This document shows positions 33,001 to 42,468 of a DNA stretch of 64,000 nt, in pieces. The DNA comes from Crocodylus rhombifer (lineage: Eukaryota > Chordata > Crocodylia > Crocodylidae): NCBI GenBank assembly GCA_038503035.1, contig JAVSML010000995.1:124001-188000 (forward strand), in the 5' to 3' direction. The stretch's first letter is position 1, and every line of letters begins with the position of its first letter. The notes under the pieces were generated by a model. It was given only the letters and a program-made list of their open reading frames with translations. It was not told the origin of the DNA and made no database searches. A program made the position numbers and the translations under genes.

Positions 33001-36000
33001 TGGTTTAAACAAAGGCATTAGCAGGCATAGTTTTGCCGGTGCTCTACAAGTTCAGATTCATTTTGTCCTGGGTTAAGGCTGTTAAGTGAGCATCTTTTGC
33101 CAGCACTAACATCACAAATAAATATGTATGTGCTTTATGTTTTCAAGCTGGTTTAACACAATTTCAAAACTTGCCAATATGATAGCCAGTAATGTTTCCA
33201 GAGGCCCTTTAAATACACTTCAGTGACAATTTAAAAAAAATCTAAAATCCATCACTTCATATTATTTCTAGCTTTTGCCATTGTATACACTTCTACAGTA
33301 TAACGAGCACTTAAGCAATTTTACTAGTATTAATACGCCAATATTCTACTCCTTTTCTTTCCCTTGGCCAATTCCTGATGTATAAGAAATCAGGAATGTT
33401 ACAAGTGAATTACGTTGTTGAAGGCCAATAGTGAAACATTTTGACCATAAACCTTAAAAATGTACTAGATTACACTCACTTTAATATTAACCTCAGTCTT
33501 ACTGTTAAACTTGTTCTTTTTTTGTACCTACATGAGGAGAATCCTTGTCTCTTTTCTTAAACTTCATCCATACGTTGCTAAACTACTTTAGCATAGGCTT
33601 AAGCCATGGTGAAATAACAGAGTAAGCAGGTAACGGGAATTTTCCTTTTTAATTTTTAGTGGCTCTGATACTGAGGATGAAGGCGAATGGGAAGATGTGG
33701 ATGATGATGAAAGTGACAGTGATGGAAATTATGATTCAGAAGGTCCTTTATCAGACGATGAAAGAATCAATGGACAGATGAAGGAGTTTCTTTTCATGCA
33801 AGAGGAGACCAAGAGCCGATTCACAGATTATTCCTTGACTTCTTCAGTCATGAGAAGAAATGAACAGCTTACCCTGCTGGATGACAGATTTGAGAAGGTA
33901 AGGCAGCTTAGGGATACATATACCGAGAAGAGCAGCTGTCATTTGAAAATTCTGTTCTGTTTTTATTTTTTCATTTAAGTCTTGCAGTCTGATCCACACA
34001 GGCATCCCTTGTCCCTGTGCAAAATCCTCATGGCCTTTATCTCTCAGTGATGTTATAAGTTCTTCACAAACATTGTATGATATGCAGTGCAAACTTAAAA
34101 CAGCTTGCATCAAATATAGTTTTCTCATTCATTTTAAAAGCACTAGCGATATAATCCTAGCATTGACTCTCTTTTTTTCACCCCTCACCACTTCCTTATT
34201 TTTCTCCCCCCTGCCCCCAGCCTCCCAGATCGTAATTGGGGGTTTTCATTACTAATAGCAAACTGCCTGCAGGAAGATGCTGAATCCTAGGTAGTAGAGA
34301 CGCAATTTTTTTTCATCCCCATTTGTAATTTTGTAGGGGCACTTTTGTCTTGTTAGATGGTGTTATACCAGAGGTGCTTAACCCCTGGCCCACAAGCCAG
34401 ATCTGGCTCCTGGCACCATCTCATCCAGCTTGCAGGACTCCCCACGGGTCCTGCAGAGAGTCCCGTGAGCTGTGGCCATGTGTGCTAGATATAATGTGCA
34501 GGGCAACATGGGGTCTGAGCCCAGCACACGGTGTGGCATGGGACCCCAAGTGCCCTATCCCTGCTGGGCAAGGACAGCACAGAGCCTGATCCAGCCCTAG
34601 GACTGGCCTCAGGCCATTCTTCTGGCCTATGGAGCACCACTGTATTAAGCAAATTATAAGTTTAAGGTGTATTACGTCTTTTATACAACAAGGACACAAA
34701 GTAAAACTTTTCTATTAAACAACATTGGCCTTATATTTCATCATCATCCCCAAGGCAAAAATGAAATTTGATTGTATCATGTTGAAAGGGTAACTTCAGT
34801 GGGGAAGATAGATTTACCCTATTATTTTATTCTATAGACTTGTTTAAAAAATGTATAGCAAGAAAGTAGAATGGAAAATATTACTAGATTCTTTTAGACT
34901 TTCATATTTAAATCAGCTTATGAACAAATTTGTTTAGTATAAGAAATGCAGTGTACATGCAAACTTTCTTTTTTCATTTTTAGTTCTATGAACAGTTTGA
35001 TGAAGATGAGATTGGAGCACTGGATAATGTGGAATTAGAAGGCTACATTGACACTGATAGTCTTCGATTAAAAGAAGTCCTGAATGACTACTATAAAGAG
35101 AAAGCTAAGGAGTATGTGCAATACACTTTGCTTTTGATTTACTATAAGTAGCTCTAAGTGTTGATGCATTGTAACTTGCTTTTGCTAAAAAAAATCTTTG
35201 TAAAGTATTCTGTCTTACATTATCACTGAATTGCAGTATGCTGTCTACTGGCTAAATGTATATGACCCAATTTGTTGCTTCCAGAGTGGGGCGAGTACAT
35301 CTTTAACAAGCAGTTGTCCTGATGATACAGTCCCAAAAAACGTAGGGACTATATTATCAAAACACTGCGCCAAGTACTCTTGAAAGTGGAGGGGGCTTAT
35401 TTAGTTAATCTACTTTTGATACTTCAAATGTATAAACCAGTGGGTTATTATGAAGGCACTTGGAGAAAACAGAGGAAGGGAATTTTGTCCTACACGAAAT
35501 GTAAGACTACATCCACTTTAAACTTGCTGTATCCAGCTGCGGTGCCCTCAAGGTTGCAGTCAGTATTGTTCCCTGTGTGCTATACCTACTAGACTGGAAT
35601 CATTGTAGCCACATCCATGCGACTCTTTCAGCAGTGTGATTTTCACTGCTGAGTGACAGTGCCATTTAGCCAGTCCCTCAGTCTAATGAGCTTGCCTGTA
35701 ATACTAGATGGACACAGTTACTCTGCTTCCAGTTTAGGAGGTATGCTGAAGGGCACTATTGCAGTACACAGTAAACTTAGCAGATATGGGCTAAGAGTAT
35801 TTAAAAGAAGTACATGTTGGAAAGGCTTTCCTGTTTTAGGGAAAAGCTCAACAAAGAGTTAAGTTAAAGTGAAATTATTTTTTAATATTTCTGCCTCCCA
35901 CACTTCTCTGTTTTCTCAAAAAGCTGTGTGAAACTTGATATTCTTGAATCCTGTGAAGATTTAGAGTCCCCCATGAATGAGAAGAAAGAGGAAGGAGAAG

Positions 36001-39000
36001 AAATTGTAACTTTAGTTATTGAAGAAACCAAAGAAAAATGGGATTGTGAATCCATTTTGAGTAAGTGTATGGCATTCATTTGCTTTTTCCACAGGTAATA
36101 AAGCAGGTGACAGATTGTCTGCTTATTTGTAGAAAAGTTTCTAGTCAAAATAGCTTACACATCTGGCTGGCAGATTCATCAGACATTCTCAGTAAACACA
36201 TTTATTTTTCAGTGTTATGTGAAAATTACCCACAATTAGTTATGATTCTTTCAAATAATGTATAACTTTAAAAATTGTAAAGTAAGAGAACCACTTCTTA
36301 GTTCAATTCACTTCTTTTTTTTTCTTTTTTTTTTTTAATTTGCTTTAGGTACATACTCAAACTTGTACAATCATCCAAAACTTATTGAGGAACCATCAAA
36401 GGTAAAAGCCTTTTATTCTTTACTGTATGAAGTGCGTAGAATTCTGAGCACGTTTTGTATCGTCAAGAGACTGCTATTTTCTAAGGGTACAGCGATAGAG
36501 ATTTTTGGGGCCAATACCAATAACCGATTTTTAAGGAGGCATATTAGCCGATACTAATCCAGTTTCCAATATGCAGCCTAGCAGCTTGGAGAGCTGCATT
36601 CAGCTGGTAAGTCTGTTGTGGGGGAATGGCAGGGGGAAGGGAAGAGGTGTGTGGGGAGGGGTGGGGAACAGATTGAGGCCTCTGCAGAGAGGGAGGGAAT
36701 GGGCCTGGGGCTGGGGCTGGGGCTGGGCCTGCCCAGCCAGGGCAGGGCAGGGCAGGGCAGGGCAGGGCATGGGACAGCCATGGTGGGGGAGGCGGTTCCC
36801 ACTGCTGCGTGCACCCCAGGACAGCATGGTAGGGGCGGGGGGTGCCCCCAGATCTGGATAGGGCAGGGTACAGCTGCAGGCTGGAGCTGCACTGGGCTCC
36901 CCCCAGTGTGGGCTGGACCGGGCTGTGCTTGGGGCAGGTGGCAGTGCCAGCAGGGCAGATACCAAGGGGCTGCAGCCACCCCAAAGTTTTCCGTAGCCCC
37001 TTCACTCTCAGTGCTGCTGCCACCCGCTACAAGCGCAGCCTGGCCTGGCCCCCGCTGGAAAGAGCCCAGCATAGCCCCAGCCCCAGCCTGCAGGGCCAGC
37101 CCATGCCACGCAGATCCAGGGCACACCCCCCCCATACCTTTCTGGGGTGCACATAGCGGCAGGAGCCACCCCCCTGGACGAGCCACGGCTCCATTGCATG
37201 CCCTTCCCTGCCCTGCCCCAACCCACCCCAGCTGCGCAGTGCCTGTCCCAGCCCCACTCCCTCCCTCACTGCAGAGGCCTTGATTTGTCCCCCCACACAC
37301 CCCTTCCCTCCACCCTCCCCTTCCACTGCAACAGACTTAGCAGCTGTATGCAGCTCTCCAAGCTGCCAGGCTGTGCTCCTTGCTGCCTATATGCTGCTCT
37401 ACAACTGCATGCATGCACAGGGCATTTATCAGCCAAATGATTGACCACATCAAGCTGATACAGTCAATTTTCTTTATCAGTGCCAATTCAATATTGGACC
37501 GATATATCGGTGCACCTCTACTATTTTCCCAATGGCTGCATTTTTTTCTTTAAGTTGAGTTAGAAAGTGTTGCATTTGTCAGAGTATATCCCTAAATAAG
37601 ATGTCTCAAGCCACTGATGTGAATAAGAATACTGCCCATCACTACACACTTTTTGAACATAAAGTTAATACTATGAGTTGCCATCAGCAATTCAACAAAG
37701 AGAAGCTATGTTTAGATTCCAATGTGCACATTTAATTCATGCATTCAAAAATCTCCCAGAGGTTTCTATTTTTAAAAATGTAAAGAAATGAGAGGGAAGC
37801 ATTAAGGCAAAGCTTAGTTATTATAAACACTGGCAAGTTTAAATTTGTGTAATCAGCCATCCATAATCCACAAAGAAAGGTGGAGCTAGTAAGTTTGCAT
37901 ACCAAAAATACTAAGAAAGTAAAACAAATATGTTTGAGAAAACAGTTTTCATGAAGATAGAACTTTGCTTCCTGTTTTAATTGAAGGCTGAGAACATTCA
38001 TTCTCCTTGCTTCTGTTTTGCTGGAGAATTTTTGAAAGAGAAAATCTGATTTTATATACCTGACATTTCTAAGGTTTAAAAAAGAAGATATGCAACCTCT
38101 TTTCTTGCGGATACCTTTATAAAGAAGGCAAAAGTATTTAATAGATTTCATAGACATCAGGGCTGGAAGGGACCTCAGGAGATCATTGAGTCCAGCCCCC
38201 TGCCTAAAGGGCAGGAAGTCAGCTGGGGTTATAGGATCCCAGCAAGATAAGCATCCAATTTACTCTTGAAGGTGTTCAATGTAGGTGCTTGAACCACCTC
38301 TGCCGGCAGACTGTTCCAGACCTTGGGGGCTCAGACAGTAAAGAAATTCTTCCTTATGACATCAATCTCTACTCCCTCGTCCAGGTGATAGGTCACCTGG
38401 TCGTAGAAGGAAATGAGATTGGTCAAACAAGACCTACCCGCAACAAACCCGTGCTGGCTATCCCTTAGGATGTTAGCCTGGGCCAGTCCATCAAGGATGG
38501 CCTCCTTAATAAACTTTTCTAAGATCTTCCCCAGGATAGTATACATTCTAACTTTTTTGTTTTGAAAATTGCCTTTGAGTAAGACTTAAATATTAAGTCA
38601 AGAAAGTTATTTTCTCTGTTTTTTATGTGTACATGTAACCTGTGTTGGTTTTGGAATCTGTAAACGTGTCTGAAGGAAGAATTTGCCTTGGGAAATTTCT
38701 GTGTTGTTATTATAAAACTTAGTGATTCTGTGTTTTTGGAAGTAGGCAAGAGTGATTTTTAGTAAATAGAAGAAAAGGGAGGGTTAAAGAAAGTCATTAG
38801 GCAGATCTGTTTTATTTGTGTCTTAGCCCAGACCAATTAAAATTTCCCAGAAGACTGGAATCCCACTGGATGTCTTGCCTCAAAGAGGTCTTACAGCTAA
38901 GCAGACTGAACGCATGCAAATGATTAATGACAGTGACCTGCCAAGAGCATCGACACAGCCACGTTCCAAAAATGAGAGCAAAGAAGATCGAAAAGCTAGA

Positions 39001-39847
39001 AAACAGGCTGTCAAAGAAGAACGAAAGGTAAAAAGTAGCATCGGGGTTTCTCCTTTTTTGTGCCTGTTTTTTTTTCCTTGTCGGTCTTTGTAGTAAAAGC
39101 CCCCGCTGTTTGCAGTTCAGTTTGCGTCCTGTCTTGCCAGTGAAGGTCCCAGATTCCCTGTCAAGCTCCAGGCCATCTGAACTTGAACTGGCAAGTACTG
39201 TAGATTCATTCCACAGGTTAGAAGTTTCAGGTAGGAGGTGGGGGGACTTCAAACCTAGAGGCCTAAGATTGCAGTTTCTGGCTGTTCACGTGAAATCCCT
39301 TTGCTGCTTCCTATCACAGACTTCAGTCTGGTCATTGCTCTGTGAAGCTAGTCACCAACCTTCTTTCAGTGGTCTTGGGATTCTCTGCAGTCACAGAATG
39401 ATGTGCAGACAAGTCGGGGCAGAATACTGGAAAATTTGTGTTTCCCCCTTTCACCCCTTCAGTGCGCACACAAAGTAGGAAAATGTGTTTTAACAGTTAC
39501 CATTCCTTCAAGTTCCTTCCTCTTCTCAGTTTCTTCTTCTTTTCACTTAAAAGACAGGCAAGAGAACAATGCACAGTGGTATTACTTCTGTCTGTTTATT
39601 AGAGGTATGCTATATAGCAGTTATTCCAAGATCTGTCTGGGGTTTTGAAGGTGATTGGGAAGGGGAAAGTCCTAACACTTCCCTCAGTAAATCCGGAAAA
39701 CAGTTGTAATGTGTTAATACTTTCTATGTTCAGGAACGCAGAATGGAAAAGAAAGCCAACAAATTGGCCTTCAGGCTGGAGAAAACAAGGCAAGAAAAAG
39801 AGCTGCTTAACCTGAGGCAGAACATTCAAGGGCTCAAGCTGTCATAG
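21076..39847 (+). CDS. LTV1: LTV1, 40S ribosome biogenesis factor (11 coding exons)
   Basis: Joined CDS: 21076-21078, 23871-24002, 27470-27658, 30908-30995, 32733-32862, 33660-33897, 34984-35111, 35924-36060, 36349-36401, 38827-39027, 39734-39847. All introns are GT-AG and all phases agree, giving 470 residues, close to the roughly 475 of human LTV1. LTV1 is a late nuclear and cytoplasmic assembly factor of the small ribosomal subunit; in yeast it acts with Enp1 at the Rps3 site and leaves after casein-kinase-1 phosphorylation. The protein has a basic N-terminus (PHKRKKPFIEKKK), conserved FFDDDYDYLQHLK, acidic segments (DDDFDF, EWEDVDDDESDSD), SSVMRRNEQLTL, KWDCES...TYSNLYNHP, GIPLDVLP and a charged C-terminal helix. 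No frameshift or premature stop was seen. Confidence 0.96.
21079..23870 (+). other. LTV1 intron 1
   Basis: Starts inside the CpG island. It holds a short CR1 tail relic (GACCTCCTGAGGTCCCTTCC at about 21226) and a hAT miniature element (22042-22227). The rest has no named content. Confidence 0.7.
22042..22227. mobile_element. hAT miniature element in LTV1 intron 1
   Basis: The 186-bp element has ends CAGGGGCAGGCAG and TTGCCCACCCCTG in inverted orientation. It is flanked by the perfect 8-bp duplication TACTAGTG (22034-22041 and 22228-22235). Confidence 0.92.
23871..24002 (+). CDS. LTV1: LTV1 exon 2
   Basis: Encodes residues 2-45, phase 0 at both ends: PHKRKKPFIEKKKAV, then FHLVHRSQRDPLAADD and RVLLPAQK. 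This is the basic conserved N-terminus. Acceptor TTTTGCAG, donor GTAAAT. Confidence 0.95.
24380..27258 (+). mobile_element. CR1 LINE, internally deleted, split by a hAT foldback
   Basis: Begins in a GC-rich 5' part, followed by endonuclease-like sequence (CLYTNARSLGNKQKELVLL at about 24818) with frame breaks. It then jumps in frame from KEEYSALV to the reverse-transcriptase block LGPVLFNVLIN (about 25705-25750), with FTDDTK as the FADD-type active-site box. ORF2 resumes after the nested element (26140-26717) as RLRAMQLFSLEESRLRGDL and RLPPEVVQTPTLDSFKERL. It ends in the CR1 tail GAGGTCCCTTCCAGCCCTAA. The element is dead: there are stops in the endonuclease part and the first part of the RT is missing. 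It lies in LTV1 intron 2 in the sense direction. Confidence 0.9.
26140..26717. mobile_element. hAT foldback element nested in CR1
   Basis: Termini carry GGTTCCCTCTAAGG on the left and CCTTAGAGGGAAC on the right. They are flanked by TCCCACTC (26132-26139) and TCCCACTG (26718-26725), 7 of 8 identical, and the CR1 reading continues across the gap. The interior is a GC-rich inverted repeat: arms about 26241-26402 and 26468-26627 with a 65-nt loop. Overlapping ORFs on both strands (up to 163 codons) reflect the palindrome and are not genes. Confidence 0.85.
27470..27658 (+). CDS. LTV1: LTV1 exon 3
   Basis: Residues 46-108, phase 0 at both ends: GDHDKRREEQRKYGVFFDDD, then YDYLQHLKEASGPSELVPSV and a variable Glu-rich end. 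YGVFFDDDYDYLQHLK is the most recognisable LTV1 motif. Acceptor TTTCAAG, donor GTAAGT. Confidence 0.95.
27950..29680. repeat. GC-rich repeat with about 250-bp internal duplication (LTV1 intron 3)
   Basis: A purine-rich block full of GGCCCAGAG-type motifs. Two diverged units of about 250 bp follow each other (about 28527-28775 and 28783-29030). Each has the order GGGCCAGGGCCCAGA, GGAGCC...GCCCAGAGTT, AGAGAGGAAG/GAGAGGAAGG, CCCAGA.TGA and AGCCATCTGA/AGCTATCTGA. A partial third unit is at about 29160. No coding capacity is convincing on either strand. It may be an LTR-type or other old repeat; the class is not assigned. Confidence 0.5.
29735..29835. repeat. Palindromic MITE fragment
   Basis: CTCTGATTGGC and GCCAATCAGAG form a perfect 11-bp inverted pair around a 10-nt spacer. 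They are followed by GACAGACAGACAGAG and TTTTATAATATTAG. The layout is shared with 46164-46293, suggesting one small TA-type MITE family. Confidence 0.55.
30070..30110 (+). repeat. CR1 tail relic
   Basis: CAAGGTCCCTTCCAGCCCTA followed by AAATTCTGTGATG is the CR1 3' terminus with its ATTCTGTG end unit. Only the last tens of bases are present. Confidence 0.7.
30468..30625. repeat. Degraded hAT-like miniature element
   Basis: CAGTGGTTCCCAAACTCTG on the left is mirrored by GACTGAGAACTGCTG on the right. The interior is AT-rich. The flanks give no good 8-bp duplication, so it is an old copy. Confidence 0.55.
30908..30995 (+). CDS. LTV1: LTV1 exon 4
   Basis: Residues 109-137 plus the first base of 138: VPSINLPSSVFASVFEEDVG, then LLNKAAPVS. 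Acceptor TTTTTCTAG, donor GTATCA. Ends in phase 1; the Gly codon is split G|GA. Confidence 0.94.
31773..31990. mobile_element. hAT miniature element in LTV1 intron 4
   Basis: The 218-bp element has ends CAAGGCTGTCCAACTGGAGG and GGAAGTTGGACAACCTTG. It is flanked by CTTTAGGG (31765-31772) and CTTTAGGA (31991-31998), 7 of 8 identical. Its termini are of the same type as the 41565-42460 element. Confidence 0.88.
32733..32862 (+). CDS. LTV1: LTV1 exon 5
   Basis: PRLDFDPDIVAALDDDFDFN, then NPDNLLEDDFILKASEPG and NGNC, with codon splits at both ends. Conserved acidic core of LTV1. The acceptor is preceded by a CT-rich tract. The donor CG|GTATAT is weaker than average, but the phase (2) matches the next exon exactly. 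The residues after FIL are the least conserved of the protein, so this boundary is slightly less certain. Confidence 0.9.
33660..33897 (+). CDS. LTV1: LTV1 exon 6
   Basis: GSDTEDEGEWEDVDDDESDS through MQEETKSRFTDYSLTSSVMR and RNEQLTLLDDRFEK. It contains an acidic low-complexity segment and the conserved SRFT-YS-TSSVMRRNEQLTL motif. Acceptor AATTTTTAG, donor GTAAGG, ends in phase 0. Confidence 0.95.
34371..34644. repeat. hAT-like miniature element in LTV1 intron 6
   Basis: Left end CAGAGGTGCTTAACCCCTGG and right end CCTATGGAGCACCACTG are imperfectly inverted. The interior is GC-richer than the intron. Flanking 8-mers are too diverged to call a duplication. Confidence 0.6.
34984..35111 (+). 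CDS. LTV1: LTV1 exon 7
   Basis: FYEQFDEDEIGALDNVELEG, then YIDTDSLRLKEVLNDYYKEK and AK, ending two bases into a codon (GA|C, Asp). Acceptor CATTTTTAG, donor GTATGT. Confidence 0.94.
35924..36060 (+). CDS. LTV1: LTV1 exon 8
   Basis: Starts with the C that completes the split Asp codon, then CVKLDILESCEDLESPMNEK, KEEGEEIVTLVIEETKEKWD and CESIL. The conserved TLVIEE-KEKWDCES motif follows a variable acidic linker. The acceptor CTCAAAAAG is A-rich directly before the AG but has an upstream pyrimidine tract. Donor GTAAGT, phase 1. Confidence 0.93.
36349..36401 (+). CDS. LTV1: LTV1 exon 9
   Basis: A small 53-nt exon: the split Ser codon (A|GT), then TYSNLYNHPKLIEEPSK. It is preceded by a long T-rich polypyrimidine tract and TTTAG, and followed by donor GTAAAA. 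It ends in phase 0. Confidence 0.94.
36482..37520. mobile_element. hAT element with giant palindrome (LTV1 intron 9)
   Basis: Termini TAAGGGTACAGCGAT and, inverted, ATCGGTGCACCTCTA are flanked by the perfect 8-bp duplication CTATTTTC (36474-36481 and 37521-37528). Inside, about 36571-36965 and 36990-37375 are reverse complements of each other, with only a short loop between. Examples are the AGCTTGGAGAGCTGCAT / ATGCAGCTCTCCAAGCTG pair and CTCTGCAG near 36675 against CTGCAGAGG near 37271. No transposase is seen. The ORFs of 240 and 221 codons on opposite strands lie in the palindrome and are not genes. Confidence 0.9.
36707..36768 (+). other. G-quadruplex-prone tract
   Basis: Repeated GGGGCT units followed by repeated GGGCA units on the plus strand, in the left arm of the hAT palindrome. 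The number and spacing of G runs satisfy the usual G4 pattern. Confidence 0.7.
38143..38548 (-). mobile_element. CR1 LINE with RT internal deletion (LTV1 intron 9)
   Basis: Minus strand. The frame reads LGKILEKFIKEAILDGLAQA, then NILRDSQHGFVAGRSCLTNL (N-terminal part of the CR1 reverse transcriptase) up to GVEIDVI. It runs directly into RKNFFTV, which belongs near the ORF2 C-terminus, and on to the CR1 3' tail (plus strand GGGCTGGAAGGGACCTCAGG at 38160). The catalytic core between these parts is missing, so the element is dead. Confidence 0.88.
38827..39027 (+). CDS. LTV1: LTV1 exon 10
   Basis: PRPIKISQKTGIPLDVLPQR, then GLTAKQTERMQMINDSDLPR and ASTQPRSKNESKEDRKARKQ, AVKEERK. Conserved GIPL-VLP and lysine/arginine-rich segments. 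Acceptor GTGTCTTAG, donor GTAAAA, phase 0 at both ends. Confidence 0.95.
39734..39847 (+). CDS. LTV1: LTV1 exon 11 (last)
   Basis: ERRMEKKANKLAFRLEKTRQ, then EKELLNLRQNIQGLKLS and TAG (39845-39847). A highly charged predicted helix. Acceptor TATGTTCAG. Compared with the common vertebrate ending GLKL, one extra Ser precedes the stop. Confidence 0.95.
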   Translation, partial: ERRMEKKANKLAFRLEKTRQEKELLNLRQNIQGLKLS

Positions 39848-40490
39848 TTGAACTGACTCTTATTGTGGAATATCCTTGCATTGATGCTTTGTGCCAGAAT
39901 CCTGGGATGGATGCTGCTGACTTAACCTTGTCCCATCATGTCAGAATTGGAGAAAAAAGGTGTTTGAGTAACTCTACAACCAGAACCTATCATTTTTTAT
40001 TATTTTTTGTAAATGTATAGATGAGGTGAATCATTTTGTTATAAACTAAAATTAATAATATTGTATTTTTATGAACATAATATGGCAACAAGTGATACAC
40101 TTAAGATACACTGGGAATATAGTATGATGCTCATTAATAGAGAAGTATATTTTTCTGTGCAAGTGTCATGTTCTAACAAATGTCTGGACAAATGTATTGC
40201 AGTACATAAATTCTTCCCCTTTATATTGGTACTTAAATACAATTACTTTCTTGATTTAACATAGTCTCATATATCAAGGTTATGCAGGTTTTTTCACAGC
40301 ACCCCTGTGCTGTTTATTGCCTATGCATCTGATGTAACTTGTGTGTTGCCCGGTTTAAAACCTCAAAGTCAGAAATGACTGTTAATGTTGCTCTTGAAAT
40401 TGAAGTTAGCCTGGTGGCATTAAAGACGCTATAGCAAACATTGTACAAAAAACAGTAATATATTAAATTGTTCACAACCAGAAAAACAAC
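39848..40490 (+). other. LTV1: LTV1 3' UTR (probable)
   Basis: AT-rich and non-coding. I found no AATAAA in this stretch. ATTAAA at 40462-40467, followed from about 40499 by a strongly GU-rich tract, is the best poly(A) candidate and would give a 3' UTR of roughly 640 nt. Confidence 0.55.
40462..40467 (+). terminator. Candidate LTV1 poly(A) signal ATTAAA
   Basis: The commonest variant hexamer, with a GTGTGGGGTGGGGG-type GU-rich downstream element about 32 nt later. Confidence 0.5.
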
Positions 40491-41564
40491 AGAAAATAAT
40501 GTGTGGGGTGGGGGTGCATTGTGTGTGCGTGGGGGGGGGATCATGTGTGTTATAGTATGTATTTGGTGTGTGGGTGTGGTCTGTGTGCTTAGCCTCTAGT
40601 CTGCCAGTTCTGTAGGTCAAGAAGGCATGCAAGGATTCATTGTATCCAGCTGCAAAACTGAAGAGCAGGAATTCTTGCATTTCCTCCAATGGGGAGTGCT
40701 CATTGCCTGGCTGTTTGTCCCCATCTACTCCCCATGTTGAAGCAGGAGAAAACAGCACAGTGAGATGCCAGAGGTTTAAGCAATCCACCTGCCATCTGCT
40801 GTGGTGCATACAGATGTTTTGAGAAGTGCTTGTCTGTATGCTCTCTAGACTTCAAACATTACATCCACCTGGGGCCTTAACCAGAAATCATAAGATAATC
40901 ATTTTCTATTTGTAAGTTGTCCACCTGCTCTTTGATTTTCTTTTAATTTATCTCTCTTAGTTTGTCATATTGTTTGCTGTGTTCCAGTTCAGTGACCATA
41001 CATAGCTGCTTTTGGAAGTGTCTTTGGTTTCTTCTGCATGAGCCACTCTAACCTAAATGAGATTGACAAACCATTTGTTTTTCCCCCAATTTTACTGTGT
41101 TATGCTAAACTAGTGGTTCCTAAAATTACCTTTACATTCTTACGAATGCCTAACAAAGAAGAGCAAATGTAAAAGGCATTTAAAAGTGCCACTACCACTG
41201 GAGATTCGTTTGTGTGCTTGTTTGATTTTTTTTTCAGCTTGAATATCAGAAATTTAGTCTCCATTTTTTTAATAGTATCTCCCCCACATTCTGCCTTAAC
41301 CAACTCATGAAGTAGCAGCAGGGTGGATTTTATTTAAATCAGATTGATTTAAATCATGATGTAAATCACTGGTCAGGAAGCTTCAATTTAATCATTGTTC
41401 TCTATACAAACTTGCAGAGACAAGAGGGTTGATGGGTAAGTAATCAGGTCTTTTATCTCGCATCTCCATATACTGCTGTTAACAATGATGTTAACTCTGG
41501 AGACACAAATCCCGTTTGAGAACTGAAACTAAGGATCAGAGATGCTTAATAGGATCTTCTAGAC

Positions 41565-42460
41565 CAGGCTTGTCCAACATATGGCCCGCAGGGCACCATG
41601 CAGCCCGCCAAGGCATTTTCTGAGGCCTGAGGTGCTGTGATCACAAACAAAAGTAAACACTGTTTACTTTCGTTCCCACCCCTTGTCCCTCCCCCAGCCC
41701 CTCAGCAGCTTCCTAATGGCTGCTGAAGGGCTGGGGAAGGGACAAGGTTCCCACACGCACCGCGTCATCTTGATGTTGCCTATGCGGTGCATGTGGGAAG
41801 AGGAGTAGCCGTGTGCTGCTTGGGACAGGATGAGCCCAGCTGGAGTAGCAGGGGCTCAGCTGCATTTTCCCCCTACCTGCGCTGGTCAGTCCTGCTTCTG
41901 CTGGCTGGTGCCGACCTGCCCGGCCTCCCAGTCCCCAGCAGCACGTGGGAAGCCAGTATAGGGGGGCCTCGTCCGGCAGGGTCCTGGCGTGACCTCTGTG
42001 GGGCGAGGCAGCAGGAGCCAGTGTCTGCCAGACCCCGTGCTCCAGGCTTGTAGTGCTGAGGCCACCGGGGCTGCGTGCGCGGGCGACCGGGCACCACGGT
42101 GAGCAGGGCTGTACAGGTGGGAAGGTGAGGGGCTGCGGTACAGCATCCGCCTCGCTCCAGCCCCACCTCGGGCAGTGCCTGCTCATGGGGCTGCGCTGCT
42201 CGGGGGATGGAGATGTGGAGCTATTTATTTCTCCTCTTCAGCCTATGGGGCAGTAGCTGGCTGGATGCAGAATGGGTCCCTCCTTCCCCTGCCCACCAGC
42301 AGCTATCATGAACCTTACAGTAACAGGCAGGTGCAGTAGGGCTGTACAGGCATGGTCTCTCTGGCTCAGGACAGAGGGCGTTTGAATATGGCTCGCTGGC
42401 CCACTGGGTGATAAAAAGTTCATGATCCAGCCCCACATTCAAAAAGGTTGGACACCTCTG
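41565..42460. mobile_element. hAT non-autonomous element, first insertion
   Basis: An 896-bp element with ends CAGGCTTGTCCAACATATGG and AGGTTGGACACCTCTG. It is flanked by the perfect duplication TTCTAGAC (41557-41564 and 42461-42468), matching the nTCTAGAn target of Charlie-type hAT elements. The GC-rich interior has a 29-bp-arm hairpin at 41681-41747 and no transposase ORF. Confidence 0.9.
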
Positions 42461-42468
42461 TTCTAGAC

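Noticed and set aside
36578..37300. 240-codon minus ORF and 221-codon plus ORF
   Set aside because: Both are inside the palindrome of the hAT element flanked by CTATTTTC; their mirror-image low-complexity translations reflect the inverted arms.
41713..42186. 157-codon minus-strand ORF tested as a transposase
   Set aside because: No hAT transposase motif is seen; it lies in the GC-rich cargo of a non-autonomous element.
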